Below, one piece after another: positions 51,074 through 61,642 of a DNA stretch of 64,000 nt. Within the stretch, counting starts at the first letter, position 1; every line of letters starts with the position of its first letter. Below the pieces are notes generated by a model. The model worked only from the letters and a program-made list of their open reading frames with translations, was not told the DNA's origin and made no database searches. Origin of the DNA: Pseudo-nitzschia pungens (taxonomy: Eukaryota; Bacillariophyta; Bacillariophyceae; Bacillariales; Bacillariaceae); contig CM074764.1 of the NCBI GenBank assembly GCA_037355855.1, positions 930,001-994,000 on the forward strand. Reading direction: 5' to 3'. Position numbers and translations under genes: made by a program.

Positions 51074-54000
51074 ATGGCCAATACCATCCACACCGGACCA
51101 CGCATAATCAATCGATTTGCGGACGTCTGTGTGGAGGTATTGGACCATAAAGGAAGGGGGAGGATGCTCCGGGGCCTACTGGACTCAGGTTGCTCCAAGT
51201 CCATAATTCTAAGGCAATTTGTCGACCGAAGTCAACTAACGAACCGAGACCACAGATCTGTCACCTATAATACCTATGGGGGCAAGTTCCGAACCAAGTC
51301 TGCGGCTTCAGTGGGACTGAGGTTGATAGAATTTTCAAACTCCAAGACCATCAAATGGACCTTCCAAGTGGATGAATATCATCACCATGAGGAGGTGCCC
51401 TACGACATGATCATAGGATCCGACATGATGGCACAACTGGGACTGGATATAAAATACAGTTCCCGCACCATCGAGTGGCAGGGTGACTCCATCCCCATGA
51501 AGGGAATGGGGGAACTTACTGACCCGGACAAATGTGAGGCAGTATTCTTCGCCAACACACAAAGTCCGATCCTCCAACAGGAGGAAGAGAGGCAAGCCAA
51601 AATTTTGGACGCAGACTACTCCAAAGTCGATATAGACGCCATGGTCAATGACCTGGAGATTACGGACGCGTCCAAGGAAGCCTTGAAGAAAACACTGAAG
51701 AAATTCCCAACACTCTTTGGAGGAGGGTTGGGTCTACTCAAAAATATAGAACCGGTGTCCATTGAGCTCCAACCAGGAGTCAAACCGGTCCGGCAGAGGT
51801 ACTACTCTGTGCCCCATGCCTTTGAACAAGCACTCCGAAAGGAGATCACCAGGCTCTGTGATATCGGAGTCCTGGAGAAACTCCCCCACGATGATGACTC
51901 ACCGTGGGCATCCCCTACCTTCTGCCAACCAAAGAAGACAGGCGATATCCGAGTCCTCACAGACTTCCGGAAAATGAACGCCGCCATCCAGAGGAAACCA
52001 TTCCCACTACCACGAATAGGGGAAACAATCCAACGACTACAGAAGTTCCAATCAGCTACGGCGCTGGACTTGTCCCAAGGATACTATACCATCCCCATTT
52101 GCAAAGAGAGCCAGAAAATCTGCTCCACCATCCTGCCGTGGGGAAAGTATGCCTACAAGAGACTAGCAATGGGGATTGCGTGTGCTCCGGATATCTTCCA
52201 ATCAGTCATGATGAACCTACTAGGGGACCTGGACTACGTCCTTGTCTATATTGATGATATCCTGATCATTCAACGAGAGGGAGAATCCGAACAGGATCAC
52301 CTCGACAAAATCGATACAGTCCTACAGAGACTGGATGATGCCGGCTTCCGAGCCAACCTCAGAAAATCCTTCTTCATGCAAAAGGAAGTGGAGTATTTGG
52401 GTTTTCTCCTAACAACAGAGGGCATTCAGCCCCAGCCAAAGAAGCTGGAGGCGATGAAGCGTCTGGAAGCCCCCAAGAACACTAAGCAACTCAAGATGTT
52501 TCTTGGAATGGTAAATTTCTACCGGGACATGTGGAAGCGCCGCTCCCACATCCTAGCCCCCCTCAATAAACTTGCAGGGAAAAAGGGAAAAATGAACTGG
52601 TACTGGGGCCCAGCAGAGCAGAAAGCTTTCATGGAGGCAAAAAGGATGCTCGCAGATGAAGCAAAGCTTGCATTCCCAGACTTTACGAAACCATTTCATC
52701 TCTACTCAGACGCCAGCGACAGGCAATTGGGAGCAACTGTATGCCAAGATGGCAAGCCCCTTGGTTTCTACACCCGGAAGCTGAACTCGGCGCAGCTCAA
52801 CTACACGGTTGGAGAGAAAGAACTCCTGGGCATAGTAGAAGGCCTAAAAGCGTTTGAAGGAATCCTACGAGGACAAGATGTGATTATTCACACAGACCAC
52901 CTAAACCTACTGTATCAGCAGATGCCGACGCAGAGAATGGTCCGGTGGAGACTCCTTATGGAGGAGTTCCATCCAGTAGTCAAGCATGTTGCGGGCAAAG
53001 ACAATGATGCAGCAGATGCACTATCCCGACTGGACATTACTGATGATCCAGCGGACGCAGTGGAATGGCTACCACCGAATAAGCCCCTCACCTACGCGGA
53101 TGAGGAAGAGCACCTCCGGCAACTCCTATTCCCACTTGGAGAAGCGCCGGAAGAATTCCAGGGCAATAGTGCATTCCCACTTGCCCCGGACATGATTCAG
53201 TTCTACCAGCAACAGGACACAGGAATCGTGAATGCTCTGGAAAAAGACAATCGACTAACCACCAAAATGGTGGAAGGTTACAACCTAATCCATAAAGAAG
53301 GAAAGATCCTGATTCCCGATAAACTCAAGGATAGAGTTATGGAATGGTACCACAGCATGTTGGTCCATCCCGGAGAAAAGAGAATGGAACAGAGCATACG
53401 CTCAGTCTTCACCTGGAAAGGCCTACGGAAGGACGTCCAGGACCTTTGTAAGCACTGCCACACGTGTCAGATGTTTAAGAAGAGTGGCCGGAAGAAGTAT
53501 GGACTACTACCGGAAAAAGCAGCTGAGGTCACCAAATGGCAGAGGGTCAATGTGGACCTCTGGGGACCTGCAACTGTCCACAACAAAAACGGTAAAGACT
53601 ACCAAATCCATGTCCTCACCATGGTGGACCCAGTGACCGGATGGTTTGAACTGGCTCACCTGAAGGACTCCCCAAATGCAGCAGAAACTCAACGATTGTT
53701 GGACAGTACCTGGCTGGCAAGATATCCGCGCCCAAAGGAAATTGGCTTTGATGGCGGGAGTGAGTTCAAAGCGGAGTTCCAAGAGCTCTGCGAGAACATG
53801 GGGATGAAAAGAAAGCCCAGTGGGGCTTGGAACCCACAATCCAACTCGGTGTTGGAAAGGATCCATCAGGTATTAAAGGACTGTCTGTTGTCCTTCAACC
53901 TGGAAAACAGGGACCTCCACGAGGAGGACCCTTTTGAGGAATTCACCACCAAGGCAGCATATGCTATCAGAAGCGCCATCCATACCACCCTGGGGTACTC

Positions 54001-54343
54001 CCCAGCGCAACTGGTGTTTGGTCGAGACATGTTCATGCCGGTGAACTTCCCAGTGGATTGGGAAGCAATCCAAGCAAGGAAGCAGAAAAGCATCCACAAG
54101 AGCAACATCAGGGAAAACCAGAAGAGGATCCCCCATGTCTATAAAGAAGGAGACTATGTCACCCTGGAAAGGAAGGGCATTATTCCAAAACTATCCTTCC
54201 CACGGCAAGGACCTTACAAGGTGCTCAAGGCCCATGATAGTGGAACTGTAACTATTGAAACTGCTCCTTTTGTAACTGACCGGGTTAACATCAGGAGAGT
54301 CCACCCCTATTATTGCAGGGATAGCCCTGAACCAGAGAAGTAA
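51074..54343 (+). CDS. Outer Ty3/gypsy element pol polyprotein
   Basis: 1089 aa in the same frame as gag, after an in-frame TGA and an adjacent ATG (TGAATG). Domains: aspartic protease GLLDSGCSKSII (near residue 34); reverse transcriptase with ATALDLSQGYYTIP and VYIDDILII (near 393-401); RNase H with LYSDASDRQLGATV (near 546); integrase zinc finger HSMLVHPGEKRMEQ with CKHCHTC; and an integrase core with VDLWGPAT, GFDGGSEFKAEF and NSVLERIHQVLKD. All catalytic residues are visible. The C-terminus ends DSPEPEK. The frame is intact. Expression could use UGA readthrough or reinitiation at the overlapping ATG. Confidence 0.96.
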   Translation: MANTIHTGPRIINRFADVCVEVLDHKGRGRMLRGLLDSGCSKSIILRQFVDRSQLTNRDHRSVTYNTYGGKFRTKSAASVGLRLIEFSNSKTIKWTFQVDEYHHHEEVPYDMIIGSDMMAQLGLDIKYSSRTIEWQGDSIPMKGMGELTDPDKCEAVFFANTQSPILQQEEERQAKILDADYSKVDIDAMVNDLEITDASKEALKKTLKKFPTLFGGGLGLLKNIEPVSIELQPGVKPVRQRYYSVPHAFEQALRKEITRLCDIGVLEKLPHDDDSPWASPTFCQPKKTGDIRVLTDFRKMNAAIQRKPFPLPRIGETIQRLQKFQSATALDLSQGYYTIPICKESQKICSTILPWGKYAYKRLAMGIACAPDIFQSVMMNLLGDLDYVLVYIDDILIIQREGESEQDHLDKIDTVLQRLDDAGFRANLRKSFFMQKEVEYLGFLLTTEGIQPQPKKLEAMKRLEAPKNTKQLKMFLGMVNFYRDMWKRRSHILAPLNKLAGKKGKMNWYWGPAEQKAFMEAKRMLADEAKLAFPDFTKPFHLYSDASDRQLGATVCQDGKPLGFYTRKLNSAQLNYTVGEKELLGIVEGLKAFEGILRGQDVIIHTDHLNLLYQQMPTQRMVRWRLLMEEFHPVVKHVAGKDNDAADALSRLDITDDPADAVEWLPPNKPLTYADEEEHLRQLLFPLGEAPEEFQGNSAFPLAPDMIQFYQQQDTGIVNALEKDNRLTTKMVEGYNLIHKEGKILIPDKLKDRVMEWYHSMLVHPGEKRMEQSIRSVFTWKGLRKDVQDLCKHCHTCQMFKKSGRKKYGLLPEKAAEVTKWQRVNVDLWGPATVHNKNGKDYQIHVLTMVDPVTGWFELAHLKDSPNAAETQRLLDSTWLARYPRPKEIGFDGGSEFKAEFQELCENMGMKRKPSGAWNPQSNSVLERIHQVLKDCLLSFNLENRDLHEEDPFEEFTTKAAYAIRSAIHTTLGYSPAQLVFGRDMFMPVNFPVDWEAIQARKQKSIHKSNIRENQKRIPHVYKEGDYVTLERKGIIPKLSFPRQGPYKVLKAHDSGTVTIETAPFVTDRVNIRRVHPYYCRDSPEPEK

Positions 54344-54367
54344 TTGTTACAGTACCATGGAGGAGCA

Positions 54368-54554
54368 TGCCGTGCACCGGAATACAGTCACGAGTCTACT
54401 CGGGACTGGATTAAGGTTGAGGATAAATTAGCGAGGCGTTGGAATCGCCGATTCCAAATGCCTATCGAAAGCAATAGCAATAGACTAATTGATAGAGCTC
54501 ACAATTTGCATATCACTACTACTTTCTAATCACTAGTAGACCCGGGGTATGGCA
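54368..54554 (+). repeat. 3' LTR of outer Ty3/gypsy element
   Basis: It follows ATGGAGGAGCA, a weak polypurine tract. It matches 43046-43232 and is followed by the target duplication GTACT. Confidence 0.95.
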
Positions 54555-54784
54555 GTACTACATGTGCCAAAACTGGTTTTCAGACGTTTGATTCCAAGAT
54601 TTCTTTTGTGTCATCACCTGACCATTAAGTGATTATTATTATAACTACACAGTGAATGAAGTCTTTATTGTCGAAATAATAATGACAATGGTAACTTACC
54701 TACTGTTCTTGTGTTCACTTTATTCGTGAAACCATAAAGAGAGACCATATACTAGGATTTCGCTATGGCGAGGCAAGGATTCAA

Positions 54785-54855
54785 GCACCAGTGGTTTAGT
54801 GGTAAAATCCAACGTTGCCATCGTTGGGCCCCGAGTTCGATTCTCGGCTGGTGCA
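54785..54855 (+). tRNA. tRNA-Gly (anticodon GCC)
   Basis: The acceptor stem pairs GCACCAG with CTGGTGC. The anticodon stem CAACG/CGTTG has loop TTGCCAT, giving GCC. The T arm is CGAGTTCGATTCTCG, with discriminator A. TTTT follows directly as terminator. It lies 230 bases after the retroelement insertion. Confidence 0.96.
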
Positions 54856-55124
54856 TTTTGCAAGCTGGAATCAGCGTCCCCGAACACTTGCAAGAAAACT
54901 TTTTGCGACCGGAGCAATAGGCATCAACAATGGTTTACCCCTACATCTACCGGTATGCACTGTGTGTCATAATTACTTTACAACGTGGCAAGAACAGGAA
55001 TTGGTACGAACTAAATAGCGATACGAAGGGTCAGGGAACTAAATCCGCAATTTGAGATTGAAATGTTATGTCGATTGATTGTGTCATTCAATTAAATTCT
55101 GTGTGCTAATACGGTGGCAGTGTA

Positions 55125-58100
55125 TCAAATTTCATTGCTGCCGTCATGGAAGTCGTGATAATTTCGTTGCGGTTGCTGATTGTTACCCACTTCATTGTTT
55201 TCATAGTGTTCGTCAATGTCCTCTAGTACCCGGGACCCGTTGCTTCCCCAGCTACCATAATTCCCCTTTCGTTTGTGATCATAACTAGAATATTGTTCCT
55301 GTAAGTGATGTCTGTCCTTGCTGGTATAAGATGTATTGTAGGCAAAGGAGCCGACGACAGGAGCTTCTGCAAAAGAGGATTCAGTGTTGGAAGAGGAATT
55401 CCTTGAAACGACAATTGGCATGCTGGTGCTCGATGTTCGTTGGTAAGGGTACGATGAAGACTTCCCTTTCAGGATTTTGGTTATTTCGCTTAAATTGCTT
55501 TGGGAAACATTCTTTCCGTCGATCTCGATCAATTTATCCCCTTTCTTTACCAGACCAAACAGTGGCGAGTAGTCTTTCACAGCGTAAATTCGTGGCCCCA
55601 TCATGGAACTGGATTCAAGCACCAGTCCCCAATTACCCTGCCGTGGGGCTTCAAATTCAAGGCGGGTATCACTCTCGTCTTTCCACGTATTACTTTTGGT
55701 GCTTGAATTCATTGCATCATCATTGGACAGTCCGGAGAGACTGCTGCTATTTTTCATGAGATGAAGCTCATCTGTCGTGTCGGTCGAAGGCTTCCGTTTA
55801 TGTCCACCAGAGTCAACGCTGCTACCACCTCCCATGAGAGCTCGTGCAATCGGAGTGAACGAAAATGCAGCGGCGGACTTCGAGAATGATGGTCGTTTGT
55901 TGTCTTTGTCGTTGCCGGTGTCATTGGTACCGCCATTAGCGTTGTTCCGAGTAGTACTGCCACGTTCGGGAGTCGGTGGGCGTTTCGGTGGAAGAGGGCC
56001 ACGTCTTCGGAGAGATGCTTCAGATTTTGTGCTTCTATGCAAAACTGTTGGTAACGATGAAACGGACAGATTAGTATCTGTATCGGGGAATTCGGTTGAA
56101 GAAGAAGGCTGATTTCCACCCCAGGTTCCGTAAGCAGATTTTTTGGTCGAAGCAGTTGTAGGCGATGTGGCTCGTATCGACCTAGAAGCTAAATGATCCT
56201 GATCTAGCTCGTCGTCCAAGCCAACTTCGTTACTCTCGTCACCCTCTGCTGTGATGTTTGCCGGGATGGGAGGATAGAGATCATCTCCGTCCCAGTCCTC
56301 GCTCACGGTGTCAACGATCTGTCGACCATCATCTACATCTTCGACATGGAGATAATTCAATCCTCGTTCTGACTCGACGTCGAACGCAGCGCCTGAAAAG
56401 GAATCATAATAGGTTCCTGTAAACGAAGGATGCGTTGAATTGACGGACCGACGGGATTTCTTCTGCAATTGTTTTCGGAATTCTGAGGCAAAAGCGTCGA
56501 GCTCGTTCAGTTGTGAACTTGATGTGGAACGCAAAGAAGGTTGTTTTTTCAAGTCACCCCGAGAAGGATTTGTTGCAGCCATTTCTGGCGACGTACTATC
56601 TGGCTCCGGAATATCGATGTTGTCAATGACAATCATTGGCGGAAGAACACTGGCGTATGCGTTGAATCCATCTTTATCAGTCGAAGCGGATCCATGGCTT
56701 TCTGTTTCGCCGCTCATAGGCGACACGAGAGGACTTTCAATAACTGGAATATCCTTCCGTTTTCTGTTCTCCCGCTCGTCGCTGCTGCTGCTACCGCTGG
56801 TGCCGTCATCAATGTTTGGAGGTTCTTCAGTTTCACCTTCTTCATCGGTAGAATTCTTACTCTTCGTAAGTGTGATATTCAGATTCAAGGTCGAGATGAG
56901 TTTCGCAAAGGCAGATTGCTTATCTCCTTCATCCTTTGCATCGTTAGCAGCAGAATCATTGGAAGACTCTCGTTCGCTGCTGTCAGTGACAATGCTATTG
57001 CTGTTGTTACCGTTGTCAATATCCGCTGCGATGGGTATGGTGGACATTCCACCGAATTGGGTCCGCTCTGGGTTCCGGTTCTGGTACAAAGTGGTCCATC
57101 GACCTTTTTTGTAGCATCTGTGATAAAATATGGATCCCACTGCAAAGCCAATCACAACGATGGGAACCATGTAGGAAATTACGACCGTGAATGTGGAATT
57201 TTCTCCTTCTTCGCCTTCCAACACGACATCTTTGGATGGAACATCTTCCTCTAGGGTTTCCATCGCTGAAGACACAGTAGCCTTTGAAAAGAAATCGATA
57301 CCCGACTTTTGGAGCTTTCTTGTAAAATCGACATCATCGATCCCCAGCACTAAGAGTTCTGACATGCTTTTGGGATTCATGCCTATCGTAAAACCTTCAA
57401 ACTTCACCCTTACATCGAGCGCCTCATCCGTCTTGACTATGCTTTCACCACCCTGTTTCTCCTTCGTCCGTTGGATCTCCTCAACAGCTCTCGACCGCAG
57501 GGGTCTCACTCTCCGGAAGACACCATCGTTATCCTCGTTAGCAACTGGTTTGGAAGTCGCTCCACCCGGGGTAACGAGCGACAAACTCGGATGCTCGACC
57601 AATTGTTGAGACGAGAGCTTGGAATTTTCTATTTCGAACACAACAGCACTTCCTTCTGCAAAATCATCGTTCAAAAAATCATCATCATAAACGAGGCTAA
57701 CTTTTTCTTTCGATTCCTCGGGGCTATCGTTACTCCCACTGACATCGTCGGCAGGCCCAATCCACCCGATGCTTCGAACGTAGTCTTCAAGATATTCGAT
57801 GGAAAAGTCAAAAAATTCCTCAACGTCGTCTTGATCCATAAACCCGGATACCCTCGAGATCCGGAATGAAATTTCTGTCGAAAAGAGATGAAAGCTCCCA
57901 CATTCAATGTTGCAAGTTTCGGGACAAGATATGACGAGTTCCTCAAGCTCGGTCAAGTTAAGTCCGATGTGTCTCCAATTTAGACAGTTCGTTCCATAGT
58001 GATGAGAGCACAACAATCCGTTGACCGGGCTCCGATACCACAAATTGTCATGACAGGTTTTCGTGGGGGATGCAGAAGGAGTCATCGAAGGCACATCCGT

Positions 58101-58943
58101 TGGGAGGGAGGATGGATAATCAGAGGGCTGACCGGAAAACGAGGGTGTGCTGGTTGGATGATTCGTTGGCGCAGCCGATCCCAACGCCGTAGGCCGGCCA
58201 GAGTCAGTTGGCTGATGGGAATGAGTGGGCTCTGCAGATGGATAAAACAATTCTTCTCGAAAGTCATCATTCGAAGAATTATAGCTTCCCACAATGTCCA
58301 GGTCGTAATCTTCGCTTTGGTCCGATTCATCGAGTTCTCCCATTTCGATGGCCTCGAACACGTCCTTAGCCTTTTCGTTCATGGCAATATCGTCCCATGG
58401 AACATCGTCTCCAATCACAACTGCCGTGTAATCGTCATCATCGGCATCCAAATAAATCAATTCCTTTGCTGTCGGAGCCGTTGTGGGTCCATTCCCTTCG
58501 TTAGGGTCTATTTCAGGCTCATCCTCTGTAAGGTCCCAGGGGATGTCATCGTTTACAATCACCACATCGTAGTATGGAGCTGGGGTCGGGGTATTTTCAA
58601 TCACAGCTTCTTCTGCTTCGGGAGGCAATTCATCATCTCTGTCATAGCTATTTTCGGCAAGTTTGTCTCTTGTTATCACGCGACCACTCGGAACACTGAC
58701 CGGAGCCTTCGTCTTACCCCTGCGACTTGGAAGTTTACTGCTGAGGCGACCGTTCAAGTTGAAGTCCAAGCCGAAGCTGCTGAAGGGATCCGCCTGTAAC
58801 TCTCGTTGTTGCTTGTGTCGTATTTTTTTGTCATCGAAATTGGGAGCTTCCCGTGACGCTGTTAGGTTCCACTCCACTTTCGTCCAGCACACGAAAAGTA
58901 GCAAACAAAACGAAAGCGCTGTGATTACGTTTGTCACTATCAT
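55125..58943 (-). CDS. Single-pass membrane protein with cytoplasmic PDZ domain
   Basis: 1272 aa. A signal peptide (VITALSFCLLLFVCW, residues 5-20) begins the protein. The ectodomain (about 25-580) is acidic, with a Ser/Pro/Thr-rich stretch around 235-295. A six-Cys block near 296-350 (CHDNLW, LLCSHHYGTNCLNW, VISCPETCNIEC) ends like an ShKT-type module. One membrane span lies near 583-605 (YMVPIVVIGFAVGSIFY), followed by HRCYKKGR, a stop-transfer signal. The 600-residue cytoplasmic tail is Ser/Asp-rich with a PDZ domain near 1103-1160 (WGLVLESSSMMG, LFGLVKKGDKLIEIDGKNV). The layout suggests a surface receptor or anchor whose tail binds partners through PDZ; ligand unknown. It has no intron. 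Glu/Pro patches may be phosphorylated, but this is inference. Confidence 0.85.
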   Translation of the reverse strand: MIVTNVITALSFCLLLFVCWTKVEWNLTASREAPNFDDKKIRHKQQRELQADPFSSFGLDFNLNGRLSSKLPSRRGKTKAPVSVPSGRVITRDKLAENSYDRDDELPPEAEEAVIENTPTPAPYYDVVIVNDDIPWDLTEDEPEIDPNEGNGPTTAPTAKELIYLDADDDDYTAVVIGDDVPWDDIAMNEKAKDVFEAIEMGELDESDQSEDYDLDIVGSYNSSNDDFREELFYPSAEPTHSHQPTDSGRPTALGSAAPTNHPTSTPSFSGQPSDYPSSLPTDVPSMTPSASPTKTCHDNLWYRSPVNGLLCSHHYGTNCLNWRHIGLNLTELEELVISCPETCNIECGSFHLFSTEISFRISRVSGFMDQDDVEEFFDFSIEYLEDYVRSIGWIGPADDVSGSNDSPEESKEKVSLVYDDDFLNDDFAEGSAVVFEIENSKLSSQQLVEHPSLSLVTPGGATSKPVANEDNDGVFRRVRPLRSRAVEEIQRTKEKQGGESIVKTDEALDVRVKFEGFTIGMNPKSMSELLVLGIDDVDFTRKLQKSGIDFFSKATVSSAMETLEEDVPSKDVVLEGEEGENSTFTVVISYMVPIVVIGFAVGSIFYHRCYKKGRWTTLYQNRNPERTQFGGMSTIPIAADIDNGNNSNSIVTDSSERESSNDSAANDAKDEGDKQSAFAKLISTLNLNITLTKSKNSTDEEGETEEPPNIDDGTSGSSSSDERENRKRKDIPVIESPLVSPMSGETESHGSASTDKDGFNAYASVLPPMIVIDNIDIPEPDSTSPEMAATNPSRGDLKKQPSLRSTSSSQLNELDAFASEFRKQLQKKSRRSVNSTHPSFTGTYYDSFSGAAFDVESERGLNYLHVEDVDDGRQIVDTVSEDWDGDDLYPPIPANITAEGDESNEVGLDDELDQDHLASRSIRATSPTTASTKKSAYGTWGGNQPSSSTEFPDTDTNLSVSSLPTVLHRSTKSEASLRRRGPLPPKRPPTPERGSTTRNNANGGTNDTGNDKDNKRPSFSKSAAAFSFTPIARALMGGGSSVDSGGHKRKPSTDTTDELHLMKNSSSLSGLSNDDAMNSSTKSNTWKDESDTRLEFEAPRQGNWGLVLESSSMMGPRIYAVKDYSPLFGLVKKGDKLIEIDGKNVSQSNLSEITKILKGKSSSYPYQRTSSTSMPIVVSRNSSSNTESSFAEAPVVGSFAYNTSYTSKDRHHLQEQYSSYDHKRKGNYGSWGSNGSRVLEDIDEHYENNEVGNNQQPQRNYHDFHDGSNEI

Positions 58944-59851
58944 TTTAGTTTTCCACCCCAGTCGATTCTCTCGTTCCTGTAAAAGTCTCCGTGAATTGTC
59001 AACACCGTTCTACAATTTTTAAGCTGCTCTTCACCGATGATAGTGCAACCTCGTCCTACAGTATCGACACTTTTTGGACGATCGAGTCAGAAAATTGGTT
59101 TTTGGGTACGAGTACTTGTGTGTCGCGTGTGCGAATTATCGGGTGATAGAGGTACCTGTTGTGTCTCCTATTGTGGAATTGACTTTGACCGAGAGTTGGA
59201 GGCGGAGTTGTTGTTTTGGGCATTGGTGCTATGACCCTAACTAATGGATTGATTCCGGGACCTTTCGCAACAACTTTTTTTACAAACACAGAAAGTTCTC
59301 CTCTCGTGGCGCTTCTGTATGGTTGAGTGATGCGGTTGATCGATGATACGCAGCAAATTATTCATTCCCGTCGAAATATTTTTGGGCGTTGATTCCTAAT
59401 CTTTTTGTGTGTGTGCGTTCCGATAACGTCTTCTGAGATGAAGCTTTTTTCTTTGGTTCGACCGGCGTCCATTTGGCTCTAACGGTTACACCGTATTTTG
59501 GTCGCGGAAAAAATCCGTTATTTGAACCGCGCGAGGTGGCCCTCAGTATGCTATTGCGTGACCGAACGACTGCCCCCCCAGAGGCAATACGGTACGGCGA
59601 AACCTGCCTGTTACGAAACCGAAGTTCTGTCGAAGAATACGAGTATGCGATATGCGATGGAGGCAAGCGCCGGTCGTTGATTACCGCACATCCTCGCTCC
59701 AAAGCCACAGTATCGTTCGTAGTCGAGCCGTATTCTTCGATTATTGGATGGATACCGTTTCTACACAATAGTCAATAGAAAACGAACAGAGAGCCTTCGC
59801 AGTCGATTGCACAAATCCGAGAGAGAAATTCCAGTCGAAGCAGAAGCCACC
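58944..59851. other. Divergent promoter region between PDZ protein and kinase genes
   Basis: No gene is supported; a 136-codon minus-strand ORF at 59358-59768 has no features. This stretch probably holds both 5' UTRs. Confidence 0.5.
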
Positions 59852-61642
59852 ATGGAGGTATGCGAAAACACAACAAACACCATGTATTCGCCCAGCCCGC
59901 GACGTCGACAAACTACCGCCGGGAGTTGCGAAAGCGATAAGTCAATGACGAAAATCAACATGGCTCTGCCGTCTCCACGCCGCATCCCTCTGAGAGCTCT
60001 GAGCAAGAACAGCCTCGATGAGCTTCCGATGCCCGGTGAAACAGAGGTTGCAAAAAACGGACCGGCCAACACGTCCAACAAGGAGGGAAGCTCGACGCCT
60101 TCCCAAACGGCGTCCAAGACTCCACCAAAGGCTTCTGGCCATTACAACAGGGTTCCCAAGCCACGCACCCCATCTTCTGCCGCAATGAGTCGGACTCCAA
60201 ATGCCGGGAAGTTGTTGTCTCCATTGCCGTTGCAGCCGAGGACTTTCCACACGGCCAACAAGAAGCAGGTCAAAATCGACATGGACGATGTTGTCTTTCG
60301 CGACATGGACAACGAACACCGAAAGACCATCCGGGACATCGACGAAAACACCGGTGGTATTTTCAATGAACACCCCGAACATATGACGGAATGCGACAAC
60401 AACTTGTACGATTTGAAATTGAGCAATGCCTTTGACGAGGGCGACGACGATCTCGACCGGGACGACGAGTCGTACGGGGGTATTTATTGCCTCGAAGATT
60501 TCAAATGCATTCGCAAGCTCGGGTGCGGCGGGACCGCCGACGTCTACGAGGTCCTCGAGCTGGGTTCGTGCGCCCTCTACGCTCTCAAGGTCCAAAAGGC
60601 GACCGAGGACGCGCTTTGCGAGCTCGACCTCCACATTCCCCTGCGCCACCCCAACGTCTGCCAGATGATAGACTACTTTTTCAGCAACGCCAAGCCCTTT
60701 GCGGAACTGGACCACGATGTGGTGTCGCGAGAAAAGGCGGATGCGTCCGAGGGCGATGGCGATGGCGATGGCGACGCACGATATTTGTGCACCATCTTGG
60801 AAATCTGCGACGGTGGTGACTTGGCAGACTTTGTGGACCAACACGAAACGATGCCCGAAAAATTGGCGGCAAAGGTAAGATCAGGGACAGTCACTGATGA
60901 ACCATGGAGCGCTTCATTGCAGCCGCGAAAAACAAAAGTTCCTCACTCGTTTTCCGATTCCAACAATCTCATCACCATTATTACTGCTTTTTAGTACATG
61001 ATGGATGCCATCAACGCACTCACGTACCTCCATTCTAGAAACACAATCCATTGCGATATCAAGCCCGCCAATTGGCTCGTGAACGGTAAGGACGAGGACG
61101 CGGTCGTCAAGCTGGCCGATTTCGGGATGGCCGTCACCAACGATTCCAGAGAGATTGTTGGCGGAAGCCCGGTCTACATGGCGCCCGAACACCTGCTGGC
61201 CTGGCGGGACATGACGGACAACTTTGATCACAGAACCGACATTTACAGCCTGGGCGTTGTCCTGTACGAATTGCTGATGGGCTATCTCCCGTACGAGGTC
61301 CTGGAAGCAGAACCCAACCAACACAAAACCGCTGAAAGCAAAGACGAAAGCATCGAGTCGGTCGCCGAAGCTCTCCTGACCCTGTCGGTCGCACCAGCAA
61401 GCGAAACAGAAGCGGAGCCAACGAAATCCGGCAACGACGACGGTGGCTATCCCGTCCTGGACCTGCGCAAGCTCAACGACGCATCCTCCGTGGAACCCTT
61501 TTACATTCCTCCGCCGATCTTTGTCGAAGACGTTACCGAGGAGGCCCAGGACCTGATTCTCCGGTTGATGGAACCCAGCGCGTCGAAGCGAATCACGCTG
61601 GAGGAAGCCAAACGCCACCCATGGTTTCAAAAGTTTTTGTAG
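59852..61642 (+). CDS. Protein kinase, one intron (non-RD, HCD variant)
   Basis: Exons 59852-60874 and 60995-61642 (556 aa). The start has GCCACCATGG; upstream, the frame offers only TTG at 59744. The donor is AAAG/GTAAGA and the acceptor TTTTTAG; the 120-bp intron is phase 0 and carries a stop at its end, so retention truncates the protein. The N-terminal 205 residues are Ser/Pro/Arg-rich. The kinase domain has IRKLGCGGTADVYEV (Gly-loop), ALKVQK (ATP Lys), CELDLHIPLRHPNV, then IHCDIKPANWLV (catalytic loop with Cys in place of Arg), LADFGMAV (DFG) and YMAPEHLL (APE). After DRTDIYSLGVVLYELLMGYLP-like blocks there is an insert of about 75 residues before the last helices. It is probably an active Ser/Thr kinase; subfamily not assigned. 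Confidence 0.9.
60875..60994 (+). other. Intron of the kinase gene (120 bp)
   Basis: GTAAGATC at the donor, TTTTTAG at the acceptor. Joining the exons connects LAAK to YMMDAINALTYLHSRN, the expected helix before the catalytic loop. Confidence 0.9.

Larger units (their letters stand above)
43046..54554 (+). mobile_element. Ty3/gypsy LTR retrotransposon (outer element), interrupted by a second element
   Basis: 187-bp LTRs at 43046-43232 and 54368-54554 look identical, start TG and end CA, and are flanked by the 5-bp target duplication GTACT (43041-43045 and 54555-54559). The inside has gag, then protease-RT-RNase H-integrase in gypsy order. Gag is split by another retroelement at 44110-49755. 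Without that insertion the element would be about 5.86 kb. Confidence 0.96.

Noticed and set aside
59461..59560. Possible tRNA-like segment with TTTGGCTCTAACGGTTACACC
   Set aside because: No consistent acceptor and T-arm pairing could be found.
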